Source: Paenibacillaceae bacterium
GTDB lineage: Bacteria; Bacillota; Bacilli; Paenibacillales; CANHGK01
Direction: 5' to 3'
Length of the DNA: 64,000 nt
Assembly: GCA_947460235.1 (NCBI GenBank)
Contig: CANHGK010000005.1
Span: 120,816 to 184,815, forward strand
Under the pieces are notes generated by a model, which made no database searches, was not told the origin of the DNA, and saw nothing but the letters and a program-made list of their open reading frames with translations. Below, one piece after another: positions 1 through 8,557 of the stretch. The position numbers and the translations under genes are program-made. Positions within the stretch are counted from its first letter, which is position 1. Every line of letters begins with the position of its first letter.

Positions 1-177
1 ATCTCGCATCACTTAAAGATTTTGCGAGATACGAAGTTGGTTGCGATTGAACAGAAAGGGACACAACGTTTCTATTCGTTGCAACTAAACGATGCGATCG
101 ATTTGCTTAAACTGTTTGTGAAGATGGTGGAGGAAACATGCCCATATTACCAATCCTCCGAATCAGATTCGAAATAA
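1..177 (+). CDS. ArsR-family transcriptional regulator, C-terminal end (partial)
   Basis: The window opens inside this reading frame (58 codons, stop TAA at 175-177). The visible part starts with ISHHLKILRD, the recognition-helix end of an ArsR/SmtB winged helix, followed by the beta-wing (LVAIEQKGTQRFYSLQ) and a C-terminal helix. This is the standard order in dimeric ArsR repressors that sense metals or other ligands. The sensing residues cannot be judged because the N-terminus is missing; one Cys lies near the end (EETCPYY). It sits 41 bases upstream of a metallo-beta-lactamase-fold gene in the same direction, which it may control. Confidence 0.8.
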   Translation: MSHHLKILRDTKLVAIEQKGTQRFYSLQLNDAIDLLKLFVKMVEETCPYYQSSESDSK

Positions 178-218
178 TGTTCAACACCACTTGAATCAAA
201 TAACAGGAAGTGTTTGAG

Positions 219-1334
219 ATGTCGTTTTTGTATGTGTTGTCAGTGATCACGGTCGTCATCATTCTCTTCATATGGCTGTATCCTCCGCTTGGCGGTAGAC
301 CGTCGGGGAAACAAAGTGCAAGCATGCATCAATCGCCACAGTTTGGCAAGAAACAGTTTCAAAATGGAGTAGCGACTACAATGGATATGGGTTTTGGTGA
401 GACGTTGAAGATACTTTGGGATTTTATCGTCGGCGCGCCGAATCGGAAACCGTCTCAGCAAATTCCGATGCAGGTTTGCGATCCGCATGCGCTTGCCAAA
501 TCCGATGGAATTACCATCACGTGGCTTGGTCATTCATCGCTTCTATTGAATTGGCGCGGTAAAGTCATTTTGATCGATCCGATGTTTGGGAACGCACCGA
601 CCCCGTTTCCATGGTTCGCAGGGCAGCGATACAGTCAAGGGTTACCGTTCAAAGTGCATCAATTGCCTACAATTGATGCGGTGTTTTTTTCACATGATCA
701 TTATGATCATTTGGACTATGGAACGATTCGCAAGATCCAGCATAAGGTAAAACAATTTTTCGTTCCGCTTGGCGTATCGGCGCATTTGGAGCGTTGGGGA
801 GTGCAACCGGAACGGATTGAAGAACACGATTGGTGGGATGAGTTTTCTTACGAAGGGTTAACGATTGCGTGCACACCGGCGAGACATTTTTCCGGAAGAA
901 GCTTGAATGACCGAAATCGAACGTTGTGGTGTTCATGGGTGATAATTGATACGAACGATGGTACGCGACTCTTTTATAGCGGCGATAGTGGGTATGCTAG
1001 TCATTTTGCAGACATCGGCGCGAAATATGGTCCGTTTGATTGGGCGTTGATCGAGTGCGGACAATATGATCTGAGATGGAAACAAATTCATCTCATGCCG
1101 GAAGAATCGGTGCAAGCTGCGATTGATGTGCGAGCTGCACGAATGTTGCCTGTACATTGGGCAGCGTTCACATTAGCGTTGCATCCGTGGTTTGATCCCG
1201 CAGAACGTGTGGTGAATGAAGCTCAGAAACGAAATGTCTCGATTTTGGTACCACAAATTGGTGAAACGGTGGACTTACATGCAAAGGATTTTGTGGCGAG
1301 ACGATGGTGGGATAATCTGATATCTGATTCATAA
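219..1334 (+). CDS. Membrane-anchored metallo-beta-lactamase-fold hydrolase (COG2220, UlaG/NAPE-PLD-like)
   Basis: A 371-aa protein. An N-terminal hydrophobic segment (about residues 2-20) anchors it, and a beta-lactamase_B_2 domain follows. Motifs seen are TWLGHSS, the metal-binding SHDHYDHLD (about residue 160), a later conserved His (PARHFSGR), GDSGY, and the C-terminal PVHWAAFTLALHPW, all typical of the NAPE-PLD/UlaG-like branch. The family hydrolyses phosphodiester or related bonds; the substrate here is unknown. ATG 219 was chosen because AGGAAG lies 8 bases upstream; the GTG at 210 would overlap that site. It is probably co-transcribed with the ArsR gene and ends before a strong terminator. 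Confidence 0.85.
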   Translation: MSFLYVLSVITVVIILFIWLYPPLGGRPSGKQSASMHQSPQFGKKQFQNGVATTMDMGFGETLKILWDFIVGAPNRKPSQQIPMQVCDPHALAKSDGITITWLGHSSLLLNWRGKVILIDPMFGNAPTPFPWFAGQRYSQGLPFKVHQLPTIDAVFFSHDHYDHLDYGTIRKIQHKVKQFFVPLGVSAHLERWGVQPERIEEHDWWDEFSYEGLTIACTPARHFSGRSLNDRNRTLWCSWVIIDTNDGTRLFYSGDSGYASHFADIGAKYGPFDWALIECGQYDLRWKQIHLMPEESVQAAIDVRAARMLPVHWAAFTLALHPWFDPAERVVNEAQKRNVSILVPQIGETVDLHAKDFVARRWWDNLISDS

Positions 1335-1417
1335 ATGTAATCCTCAGATGTTCAGACTTTTGGGTGGCGGTTTCTATTTTCGCTTCATGGGAAAATAGAT
1401 ATGATGTTACAGACAAG

Positions 1418-1461
1418 AGCGTCAGCAGTGGAGAGTTTCTCCAATTGCTGACGCTTTTTTT
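1418..1461 (+). terminator. Rho-independent terminator
   Basis: AGCGTCAGCA (1418-1427) pairs with TGCTGACGCT (1446-1455), with further pairing inside (TGGAGA/TCTCCA), followed by a run of seven T. It closes the ArsR/hydrolase unit. Confidence 0.9.
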
Positions 1462-1542
1462 CGTTTTCTTCACCCCAAAAATACAATTGATATGCTACAA
1501 TTCAGGGCATTGGTAGGTTGGTAATGAGGTGGTGAGCTGCTT

Positions 1543-1979
1543 GTGGGATGTAAATATCATCCCGAAGTTGACGTTGTTTGTTCATGTGAAGCGTGTAAAT
1601 TGTTCGTTTGTGAAGCTTGTGTTGCTAAATTAGAGGATCGTACATACTGCCATCAATGTTATTGGGACGCGTCAAATGTTCGGATCGATGCACCGATATC
1701 GTGGATCACTCGTTCGCAAATAGAATGGTCGATTGGACTATTTTGCGGAATCGCCATACAAATTGATGTTCTATTGCTCATTGATCGACTGGCGGCGCTT
1801 TCTACCAATGGCTTTATTTTCTTCCAATGGTATTTGGATTGAAAAAGACGAACTATGCGGGTGTCGCAAAAGGACTACAGGTTGTCATGTGGAGTTCTTT
1901 TGTCATCAACGTGTTGATCTATATGATCATTGCATGGTATGCGTATCAGTTTACATATCACCCGTCAAATCATGTCTAA
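1543..1979 (+). pseudogene. Frameshifted B-box-type zinc-finger membrane protein
   Basis: The first frame starts at GTG 1543 with AGGTGG about 10 bases upstream. It gives a cysteine-rich head (CKYHPEVDVVCSCEAC, CEACVAK, CHQCYWD), spaced like the small B-box zinc fingers found at the N-terminus of bacterial membrane proteins, then a hydrophobic segment. That frame dies at 1840-1842. A frame offset by one base carries on from about 1797 with convincing membrane-protein sequence (WLYFLPMVFGLKK, then VMWSSFVINVLIYMIIAW) and stops at 1977-1979. The frames must be joined by an indel between 1785 (an in-frame TGA closes the second frame at 1782-1784) and about 1820. It is either a true frameshift mutation or a sequencing error. 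Function unknown. Confidence 0.65.
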
Positions 1980-2065
1980 TAACTCAATTCGTGACCATTT
2001 GCTTCTCATCAGTGTGGCCTAGTCGGTCTATGTGTATTTTCCCACAATCATAGGAGGCCAAATCC

Positions 2066-3142
2066 ATGCAATCGAACATTCGAAGATATGATATCGATAC
2101 CATACGCGTGATCGCCATCTTTTTGTTAATGATTTACCATTCGTTCTTTTTATTTTTATCCTGGGGCTCTGATATCGGATTTATCGAGAATCAGGAATCG
2201 CTGGATTGGTTAACCATCATCATGGGTTTGATGAATACGTGGCGGATTCCGCTTTTATTCTTTGTATCTGGAATGGGAGTTTATTTTGCGTTTCGGAAAC
2301 GAACGGCCATGGAATTGTTTACGGAGCGCGCCAAGCGAATTCTTGTTCCGTTGTTGTTTGGTTCATTGATCATTGTCCCCATTCAAAGCATTTTGTTTCA
2401 AATGTATAATCATTCGAACTATATGTATCTACCAAATCCGAGTCACTTATGGTTTATGTTAAATCTTGTGTATTACGTGGTTCTACTCCTGCCAATATTC
2501 AACTTTTTGAAAAGACGACCCGATTTCATGCCAAATGTATGGTTCCGTAAGGCGTTGGACAAGTCATCATTAACCATTTATCTCTTAGCGATTCCATACG
2601 TTGCAGAAGCGTTTTTGATTCCGGAAGGTTTTCCATTTGCCATGTTTGCGGGCTCGAATCATGGGTTAGTGATTGGAATTATTGCATTTGCGCTCGGGTT
2701 TTACATACTGATGCTCGGCGAAAAATTATGGCATGCTTTTGATCAGCTGAAAGTTGTGAATCTCTCCATTGCGCTCGTGATTCATGGCGTTGTCTATTTT
2801 ACGAAATTGGATGAACTGAATGGGATTCAGACGCATCTCTTGATGGCAGCAGAATCTATTTTGATCATATTCTCCGTTTTTGGATTTGGATATCGGTATT
2901 TGAATCGCCCAATGCCAGTCGTTCAGTATGTAAGTAAGGCAGTATTGCCGATTTATATCGTTCATATGGCGGTGTTGTTTGCCGTTGGAAGTGTGATTCT
3001 TCCGCTCGCGATGCCAGCTTGGATCAAGTTTATCGTTGTGATCGTGCTGACGATTGGGTTATGTTTTGCGATCTATGAATTTGTGATTAAGCGAATGAAA
3101 TGGTTGCATCGTTGGTTTGGGATGGGTAGTGTAAAAGAATAA
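2066..3142 (+). CDS. Membrane acyltransferase, acyltransferase-3 family (MdoC/OpgC-like)
   Basis: A 358-aa polytopic protein with about ten membrane segments. The N-terminal signature YDIDTIRVIAIFLLMIYHS carries the conserved Arg and His of the acyltransferase-3 family (PF01757), which transfers acyl groups across the membrane onto polysaccharides, peptidoglycan or glucans. The segment FRKRTAMELFTERAKRILVPLL is the usual cytoplasmic loop before the next helix. The start has a good site (AGGAGG, 8 bases). It is a paralogue of the gene at 3937: the two share the leader, the first 15 codons and almost the whole 3-prime end. The acyl acceptor is unknown. Confidence 0.85.
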   Translation: MQSNIRRYDIDTIRVIAIFLLMIYHSFFLFLSWGSDIGFIENQESLDWLTIIMGLMNTWRIPLLFFVSGMGVYFAFRKRTAMELFTERAKRILVPLLFGSLIIVPIQSILFQMYNHSNYMYLPNPSHLWFMLNLVYYVVLLLPIFNFLKRRPDFMPNVWFRKALDKSSLTIYLLAIPYVAEAFLIPEGFPFAMFAGSNHGLVIGIIAFALGFYILMLGEKLWHAFDQLKVVNLSIALVIHGVVYFTKLDELNGIQTHLLMAAESILIIFSVFGFGYRYLNRPMPVVQYVSKAVLPIYIVHMAVLFAVGSVILPLAMPAWIKFIVVIVLTIGLCFAIYEFVIKRMKWLHRWFGMGSVKE

Positions 3143-3154
3143 GCTTATCAATAT

Positions 3155-3187
3155 GCCGGATTCTCTGCAGGGAGTCCGGCGTTTTTA
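3155..3187 (+). terminator. Rho-independent terminator (GCCGGA/TCCGGC family)
   Basis: GCCGGA (3155-3160) pairs with TCCGGC (3175-3180) around a short loop that can extend the stem, followed by GTTTTT. The same stem type recurs at 13196 and 15370. Confidence 0.85.
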
Positions 3188-3221
3188 TATGTAAAGAAAT
3201 TTTTTGTGGAACCGGCTGTAC

Positions 3222-3557
3222 TTATCCCTCAAGGATCATGATCAAACGTTCTAAGCATCGGTGTAATGTTTCGCGGTCAATGGTACATTCATATTCCGCA
3301 TTTCGAGCATTCCAGTCGAGTGACTTGACTTGATCGGATAAAATCACGGACTGCTGGCCGCGCAGAAGGATCGGAATTTCGAAGGGATAGCCTTTGATTT
3401 GTGAAGTAATCGGGCAGCAAATCATCAGGCCGGTACGTTGATTGTATTTTTGTGGAGAAAGTACGATCGCAGGTCTGCGCCCGGATTGTTCTGAACCGAC
3501 TTGTGGCTGAAAATTAAGCCATATGATGTCTCCGCGTTCCGGAATGTATTTCACCAA
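3222..3557 (-). CDS. mazF: MazF/PemK-family endoribonuclease toxin
   Basis: A 111-aa toxin of the PemK/MazF fold (PF02452). Seen motifs are RGDIIWLNFQPQVGSEQSGRRPAIVLSP, ICCPITSQIKGYPFEI and ILSDQVKSLDW, matching the strands and catalytic Arg/Ser-Thr positions of MazF enzymes, which cut single-stranded mRNA at short sequences. The downstream gene of the pair overlaps the antitoxin end. Two starts are possible: TTG 3557, 8 bases after AAGGG, or GTG 3554, whose GTGA overlaps the antitoxin stop. It lies between two paralogous acyltransferase genes on the opposite strand. Confidence 0.92.
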   Translation of the reverse strand: MVKYIPERGDIIWLNFQPQVGSEQSGRRPAIVLSPQKYNQRTGLMICCPITSQIKGYPFEIPILLRGQQSVILSDQVKSLDWNARNAEYECTIDRETLHRCLERLIMILEG

Positions 3558-3790
3558 TATTCACGCCCTTCTGGTTCACCTGCATTTGTTTCCGAATGCA
3601 ATTGATCGTTTTGGATCCGATCCAGAAGATCATTTAGAGTAGGTTCGTTTTTACGAATCACCAAATACGTCTCTTTTGCTTCGGCAACGAGACCCGTTCC
3701 ATCATGCCAACCGAGTTCATTGGCGATGTTAGCAGGAATTCGGATGCCTAAACTATTGCCCCAACGTTGTAATTTCATTTGTTTTTCCAT
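3551..3790 (-). CDS. mazE: MazE-family antitoxin (AbrB-like fold)
   Basis: A 79-aa protein with the N-terminal SpoVT/AbrB-type DNA-binding swapped hairpin (MKLQRWGNSLGIRIPANIANELGW) and an acidic C-terminal tail (LHSETNAGEPEGREYW) that would wrap the toxin. ATG 3790 was chosen because GAGGTG sits 6 bases upstream; a longer frame from 3838 has no such site. It should neutralise the MazF toxin encoded next and repress the shared promoter, as known for MazE. Confidence 0.9.
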   Translation of the reverse strand: MEKQMKLQRWGNSLGIRIPANIANELGWHDGTGLVAEAKETYLVIRKNEPTLNDLLDRIQNDQLHSETNAGEPEGREYW

Positions 3791-3936
3791 GATCATCACC
3801 TCTAAAATAAGTATAAACAATGTATATACATTGTTCAAGATGAAAGTAGCGTATTTTGACAGGATCGATAAAAGAGGAATTTCGAGTTAAAATGAATGCA
3901 TCTTTATGATGAATGAATCGATTGGAGGCCAAATCC

Positions 3937-4950
3937 ATGCAATCGAACACTCGAAGATATGATATCGATTCTTTACGCGTGATTGCCTTATTTTTGTTGA
4001 TTTTTTATCATGCTGCCGGGTTCATCCTTTATGACGGTCCATTTGCGGGATATTACGAATTGCCCCAATCAATGGATTGGTTAATTGCACTGAGGGAATT
4101 TCTGCATACATGGCGACTACCGTTATTATTTTTTGTTTCTGGTATGGGCGTGTTTTTTGCATTTCGGAAACGAACGGGCAAGCAATTGTTTAGAGATCGA
4201 GCAGAGCGAATACTGATCCCGTTGGTGTTCGGTTCTTTTTGTATCGTACCGATTCAAATGCTATTCACACAACACATTGAACATCGGGCCTACTCCTATT
4301 TGCCGGCACCAAGTCACTTATGGTTTCTTCTCGTGATCATGATCTATGTCGTGTTGTTACTACCAGTATTCAGTTTCTTGAAAAAACGGCCGGATCTCAA
4401 ATGGATGATATGGTTTCAAAATACGCTGAGTAAGTCAACGCTGACGATCTATCTCCTCGCGATTCCACATATTGCACTCGGCTTACTGAATGGAGTCCTT
4501 GGTTTTGCAGATACGCTAGTTATTTATTTTGTTGATTTTTTTCTTGGTTTTTTCATTCTTTTGTTTGGTGAAAAAATATGGCACGCATTCGACCGGTTAA
4601 AAATGGTGAATGTAGTTGTTGCGGTCGTCTTTCAATTCATGGGCGATTATGTGCAGGAGGCCGGTGCCATTTTCATTATCTTTTCTATTTTTGGGTTTGG
4701 TTATCGGTATTTCAATCGTCCAATCCCACTTTTTCTGTATGCAAATAAAGCGGTTTTGCCGATCTATATGATCCATTGGGTTGTCTTGTATGCCATTGGA
4801 ATTGTCGTTCTTCCGCTCGCGATGCCAGCTTGGATCAAGTTTATTGTCGTGATTGTGTTGACGATTGGGTTATGTTTTGCGATTTATGAATGGGTGATAA
4901 AGCGGACGAAATGGTTGCATCGTTGGTTTGGGATGGGTAGTGAAAAATAG
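3937..4950 (+). CDS. Membrane acyltransferase, acyltransferase-3 family (paralogue of the 2066 gene)
   Basis: A 337-aa polytopic protein starting with the same signature as its paralogue (YDIDSLRVIALFLLIFYHAAG). ATG 3937 has the same leader (GGAGGCCAAATCC) as the 2066 gene, which is why an upstream ATG at 3913 was rejected. The middle is clearly diverged, but the last 45 codons are nearly identical to the 2066 gene, including many silent positions. That suggests gene conversion or a recent partial duplication. A MazEF pair on the other strand separates the two copies. Likely transfers acyl groups to an unknown envelope glycan. Confidence 0.85.
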   Translation: MQSNTRRYDIDSLRVIALFLLIFYHAAGFILYDGPFAGYYELPQSMDWLIALREFLHTWRLPLLFFVSGMGVFFAFRKRTGKQLFRDRAERILIPLVFGSFCIVPIQMLFTQHIEHRAYSYLPAPSHLWFLLVIMIYVVLLLPVFSFLKKRPDLKWMIWFQNTLSKSTLTIYLLAIPHIALGLLNGVLGFADTLVIYFVDFFLGFFILLFGEKIWHAFDRLKMVNVVVAVVFQFMGDYVQEAGAIFIIFSIFGFGYRYFNRPIPLFLYANKAVLPIYMIHWVVLYAIGIVVLPLAMPAWIKFIVVIVLTIGLCFAIYEWVIKRTKWLHRWFGMGSEK

Positions 4951-5015
4951 TTGCAACGAAGCGTCAACAATGGTCGCTAGAATGCGTATTGCCGATTGGA
5001 CGGGAGGTTTTTTTG

Positions 5016-6086
5016 ATGCGATGGAAGCCGATCGCGGTGGTTTTCGTTGGATTGATAATGGTAGTTCTAAGCGGTCAATTTCATGGTTTTCATGAGCGTT
5101 TGTCTAACGATGAGGGCGTTCCGTTTATTCGTGGTGCGGATATTTCATGGCTTCCGCAAATGGAACAATCAGGATTTCAATTTTACAATCCATCGGGTGA
5201 ACGCGCAGATGTGCTCGATTTATTGAAGGAAAAAGGGATCAATACCATTCGCCTGCGAACTTGGGTGAATCCAACGAATGATCGCATCAATGGACATTGT
5301 CGTGCGCAAGAAACGGTCGAGATGGCAAAGCGAGCACAGCAAAAAGGGATGCACATCATCATTGATTTTCATTACAGCGATTCTTGGAGTGACCCTGGCA
5401 AACAAGTCAAACCGGCAAAGTGGGTTACCTACTCTTTTGACCGATTGAAAGCGGAAGTTTACCAGTACACTTATGGGGTGTTGAACGAACTCAAGTTGGC
5501 TGGTATCTCTCCGATCATGGTTCAAATCGGAAATGAAATCAATTCTGGGATTTTAATGCCCGACGGAAGTTCGCAAAACTTCAAGTCTTTGGTCGAACTG
5601 CTTAATGCGGGCTACGATGCTGTGAAGCAAGTCAATTCGCAGACAGCGGTAATGCTCCATCTTTCGAACGGTGAAGATGAGGGGTTATATCAATGGTTTT
5701 TTGATGGAATGACGAAGAACCATGCACGGTATGACGTGATCGGGCTTTCCTTTTATCCTCATTGGGCGAAACTGCCGCTAGATCAGGCGATGAAACATTT
5801 GGAAGTGAACATGATTCGAATGAACAAACGCTATGGAAAAAAAGTATTAATCGCAGAAACAGGCGGATTGGATACAAAAGGGGCAGAAACGTACCGGATG
5901 CTAAATCGTTTATTGACAATGGTCCGACAAGTGCCTTTAGATAATGGATTAGGTGTAATTTATTGGGAGCCTCAGGCAGCATTTGCATGGTCAGGGTATC
6001 GGTTCAGTAGTTTTGGAGCGGATGGAAAAAGCACAAAAGCATTGGATGCTTTTTTGGATGACGCGAAGCGCTGGGATGATCGTTAA
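5016..6086 (+). CDS. ganB: Arabinogalactan endo-beta-1,4-galactanase (GH53)
   Basis: A 356-aa secreted enzyme. Residues 1-22 form a signal peptide or anchor; the rest is a GH53 TIM barrel. Family landmarks are FIRGADISWLPQMEQSG, INTIRLRTWVNP, IIIDFHYSDSWSDPGKQ, the acid/base motif VQIGNEINSG (Glu about 174) and the nucleophile motif LIAETGG (Glu about 281). GH53 enzymes cut beta-1,4-galactan side chains of pectin, which suggests growth on plant matter. ATG 5016 follows GGGAGG by 8 bases; the frame could open at 4989 but lacks a site. No galactan transport genes sit next to it. Confidence 0.92.
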   Translation: MRWKPIAVVFVGLIMVVLSGQFHGFHERLSNDEGVPFIRGADISWLPQMEQSGFQFYNPSGERADVLDLLKEKGINTIRLRTWVNPTNDRINGHCRAQETVEMAKRAQQKGMHIIIDFHYSDSWSDPGKQVKPAKWVTYSFDRLKAEVYQYTYGVLNELKLAGISPIMVQIGNEINSGILMPDGSSQNFKSLVELLNAGYDAVKQVNSQTAVMLHLSNGEDEGLYQWFFDGMTKNHARYDVIGLSFYPHWAKLPLDQAMKHLEVNMIRMNKRYGKKVLIAETGGLDTKGAETYRMLNRLLTMVRQVPLDNGLGVIYWEPQAAFAWSGYRFSSFGADGKSTKALDAFLDDAKRWDDR

Positions 6087-6088
6087 TT

Positions 6089-6241
6089 TTAGGTTTCGTT
6101 GAAAGCGCCCAGCGCATCTTCCGTCCATTGGATAAAAGCGGTTGTTTGATGGATACCACATTGCAAGGTGAAATAATGCAGTTTTTGTTCGTGATTCATA
6201 TTCACTGGATCAGTATATTCTATCTTTATTCTTTTGTACTT
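6089..6241 (-). pseudogene. PadR-type regulator, C-terminal remnant
   Basis: The minus strand reads about 50 codons without a start (KYKRIKIEYTDPVNMNHEQK, then LHYFTLQCGIHQTTAFIQWT) ending in TAA at 6089-6091. The pattern (Tyr-Phe-x-Leu-x-x-Gly-Ile, later Ile-x-Trp-x-Glu-x-Ala-Leu) matches the C-terminal helix of PadR/Vir-type repressors. An in-frame stop lies just upstream, so only the tail of the gene survives. It occupies most of the gap between the galactanase and the next hydrolase; the rest of the gap (6242-6338) shows only the next gene's ribosome binding site. Confidence 0.45.
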
Positions 6242-6338
6242 CGTAAAAATGAAGGTCGAAATTTACCATGTTCGTTTTTCTGTAACGATGATTTTAAAAT
6301 AAATATAAGTATGCATGCAACTAATTGGAGGAAATCAA

Positions 6339-7169
6339 ATGATTCGAATTTTTCCGCTCCAAACCGGATGGGTCAAAGTCAAACGTGCACATCAAAATTT
6401 TAGAGGTCCTGAATTTTTTCGTCTTCCATCGATAATGACTGATTTCCGTTGGACACCATGGCTACCGATATTGTGCTGGCTCATTGATCATCCCGAAGGG
6501 CCCATACTAGTAGATACCGGCGAACATGCGCGCATTAGTGAACCCGAATTCACCAAACAAGATCCTGTGAATTCCTGGATCATACGCAAATTATTAAAGT
6601 TTGACGTCTCGTTAGATTCAAATTTAGAGATGGCGCTTCATCGAATCGGTTTTAAACCGGATCAAATCAAACATGTCATTTTGACACATGTACATAGCGA
6701 CCATACTGGCGGCTTATCATCCGTTCCTAAAGCAACAATTTGGATGAATTCGGTGGAACATCAAAACGCCTTAACTCACCCCAAAGGCACATTTCCGTTT
6801 CATTGGCCAAAGTCATTACAAATTAAGTATCCTGAAATGAGTCAAAATGATTCTTTTTTTGGATTGTCTGCAACGCTTACTTCGGACAGCAACATTCGCA
6901 TTGTCAACACACCCGGTCACAGTGAAGGCCATCAATCAGTTGTTGTCACCATTGACGATTTGAATTATTTCCTAGCTGGAGATGTATCATTTACGGAGCA
7001 ACAAGTCAAAACGATGTGTATCCCTGGGATTAGTGAAAACTTTAGAAAAGTGAAAGATACCTATTCACAGATCGACCGATTCGCTTGCGCACACAAAACC
7101 GTTTATTTGCCAACGCATGACTTAGAATCGTTGAAACGATTTTATAATAAAACGCTATATGCTGACTGA
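6339..7169 (+). CDS. Metallo-beta-lactamase-fold hydrolase, lactonase-like (AiiA/AttM-type group)
   Basis: A 276-aa cytoplasmic protein. The metal site is clear: LTHVHSDHTGG, then VNTPGHSEGHQS and AGDVSF, plus a C-terminal TYLPTHD-like His. The order and size match the branch containing N-acyl-homoserine lactonases and related small-molecule lactonases. The exact substrate cannot be read from the sequence, so quorum quenching is only one possibility. ATG 6339 has TTGGAGGAAATCAA upstream; an earlier ATG at 6315 has none. Confidence 0.82.
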   Translation: MIRIFPLQTGWVKVKRAHQNFRGPEFFRLPSIMTDFRWTPWLPILCWLIDHPEGPILVDTGEHARISEPEFTKQDPVNSWIIRKLLKFDVSLDSNLEMALHRIGFKPDQIKHVILTHVHSDHTGGLSSVPKATIWMNSVEHQNALTHPKGTFPFHWPKSLQIKYPEMSQNDSFFGLSATLTSDSNIRIVNTPGHSEGHQSVVVTIDDLNYFLAGDVSFTEQQVKTMCIPGISENFRKVKDTYSQIDRFACAHKTVYLPTHDLESLKRFYNKTLYAD

Positions 7170-7241
7170 ATACGTTGCCTAAATAATAGTAAGCAGTAGG
7201 GTCGATCATATTAGGGCAATACAAAGGAAAAACAGAATTGA

Positions 7242-7421
7242 TCACTTAATGCATGTATTCCGCATTTAGAACTGGGTGGAGTCAAAAGTTCATTCGATGA
7301 AGGATGGCTAAATTACTTTCATTTTTATTATAGACAAAGCGATTTGGAACGATTTTTAATTAAAAGAGATAGTAAGGTTCGATTAGAAAAGAGCTACATA
7401 TTTTTTAAGCCATTTAAGTGA
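7242..7421 (+). pseudogene. Unidentified gene remnant without a start codon
   Basis: A 60-codon open stretch follows a TGA at 7239-7241 and ends at TGA 7419-7421. It reads like real protein: GWLNYFHFYYRQSDLERFLI, then KRDSKVRLEKSYIFFKPFK. It has no plausible ATG/GTG/TTG with a ribosome binding site and is visibly more A+T rich than its neighbours. It is probably the tail of a lost gene of unknown family. Nothing else was recognised between 7170 and 7472. Confidence 0.3.
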
Positions 7422-7472
7422 TACGCTATCCATTATCGTCTAATAAATGATCAGGAATAGTAGGTGGAAATG

Positions 7473-7910
7473 ATGCAAGAACTTCAATTTTCAATCGAAA
7501 TACATGCGTGCAAGGAACGAGTCTGGGCAACGCTGTGGAATGATGAAACGTTCCGTGACTGGGCCAATCGAATTGATGAAGGCCTATACATGAAAGGTGT
7601 TATGAAAGAGGGCAATGAATTGGAGTTCATATCGTCTGTCAATGGGTACGGTGTGACGAGTCTGATCGAAAAACTGAACCTGAATGAGTTTGTGTTATTT
7701 CGGCACCGTGCAGACACCATTGAAAGTGGGCAACTGGAACGCGAAAATGAGTGGACCGGTGGGGTGGAGAGCTATTCCCTTAGCGAAATCAATGGCATTA
7801 CGACATTGATTGTGAAAATGGAAGTTCCAGCAGAACAAGAAGAAACGTTTCAAATTAGATTTCCCGAAGCGCTAAAACGCTTAAAAGAGTTAACGGAAAT
7901 GATGGGATAA
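7473..7910 (+). CDS. SRPBCC-fold protein (START/AHSA1-like)
   Basis: A 145-aa protein of the SRPBCC ligand-binding fold: an N-terminal strand with FSIEIHACKERVWATLWND, the helix FRDWANRI, then alternating strands (GNELEFIS, SLIEKLNLNEFVLFRH) and a C-terminal helix (FPEALKRLKELTEMMG). Such proteins bind small hydrophobic ligands in a cavity. ATG 7473 is preceded 5 bases away by AGGTGG; ATG 7470 and GTG 7464 are less well placed. It is one of several SRPBCC genes or remnants in this window and precedes a DHFR-like gene in the same direction. Confidence 0.8.
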   Translation: MQELQFSIEIHACKERVWATLWNDETFRDWANRIDEGLYMKGVMKEGNELEFISSVNGYGVTSLIEKLNLNEFVLFRHRADTIESGQLERENEWTGGVESYSLSEINGITTLIVKMEVPAEQEETFQIRFPEALKRLKELTEMMG

Positions 7911-7975
7911 AAAACACAACGAACTGCCTGAAAGCCAGATTCCGATTGAGTATAAAATAGTAGAGGAGAGTATTT

Positions 7976-8557
7976 GTGAGAAAAATAATCATTTCCGAAT
8001 TAGTTACGTTAGACGGTGTAGTGGAAGCGCTAGGCGGCGAACCTGGATTTAAGTACACTGGTTGGAGTGCAGATTATGTCGATCAGGATTATATCCAACA
8101 TAATCTGTCTGCGTTAGATGAAGTGGGTGCGTTGTTACTTGGACGGATTACTTATGAAAGCTTTGAGGGTGCTTTTGCAGAGCTGGATCCGAATAATCCC
8201 TTTGCGATGAAAATGTATGAATTGGATAAATATGTGGTTTCAGGAACACTACAGCAAGTACGCTGGCACAAAGCAAGTATCATCGATTCGAATATTGTGG
8301 CATCGATTCAGCAATTAAAATCACAGCCAGGGTTGCCAATTCTTGTGAACGGCAGCCGTACACTCGTCCAATTGTTATTCCAACATGATCTGGTCGATGA
8401 ATTACGTTTATTAGTCCATCCGACCATTCTAGGAACGGGAAAAACGTTGATTTCGGAAATTGGTGATCGAAAAAAACTAGTGCTAAAAAACGTGAATCCA
8501 TTTGCATCGGGGATTGTGGCGTTGCGATATGACGTGATTCATAACGATACTTTGTAG
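7976..8557 (+). CDS. Dihydrofolate reductase-like / RibD C-terminal domain protein (YyaP/YwjB type)
   Basis: A 193-aa single-domain protein (PF01872). Landmarks are ISELVTLDGVVEALGG at the N-terminus, LLLGRITYESF, KYVVSGTLQQVRW, LPILVNGSRTLVQLL and LVDELRLLVHPTILGTGKTL. These match the small RibD_C family that binds NADPH; substrates are mostly unknown. The start is GTG 7976 with GAGGAG 8 bases upstream. A truncated relative lies at 34593-34949. It follows the SRPBCC gene by 65 bases. Confidence 0.85.
   Translation: MRKIIISELVTLDGVVEALGGEPGFKYTGWSADYVDQDYIQHNLSALDEVGALLLGRITYESFEGAFAELDPNNPFAMKMYELDKYVVSGTLQQVRWHKASIIDSNIVASIQQLKSQPGLPILVNGSRTLVQLLFQHDLVDELRLLVHPTILGTGKTLISEIGDRKKLVLKNVNPFASGIVALRYDVIHNDTL

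Noticed and set aside
3551..3838. Longer MazE starting at 3838
   Set aside because: No ribosome binding site; the AbrB-type domain begins right after ATG 3790, which has GAGGTG at the right distance.
6128..6403. 91-codon plus-strand frame after the galactanase
   Set aside because: No ribosome binding site, odd composition, overlaps the real start of the lactonase-like gene; the opposite strand carries a better explained PadR remnant.
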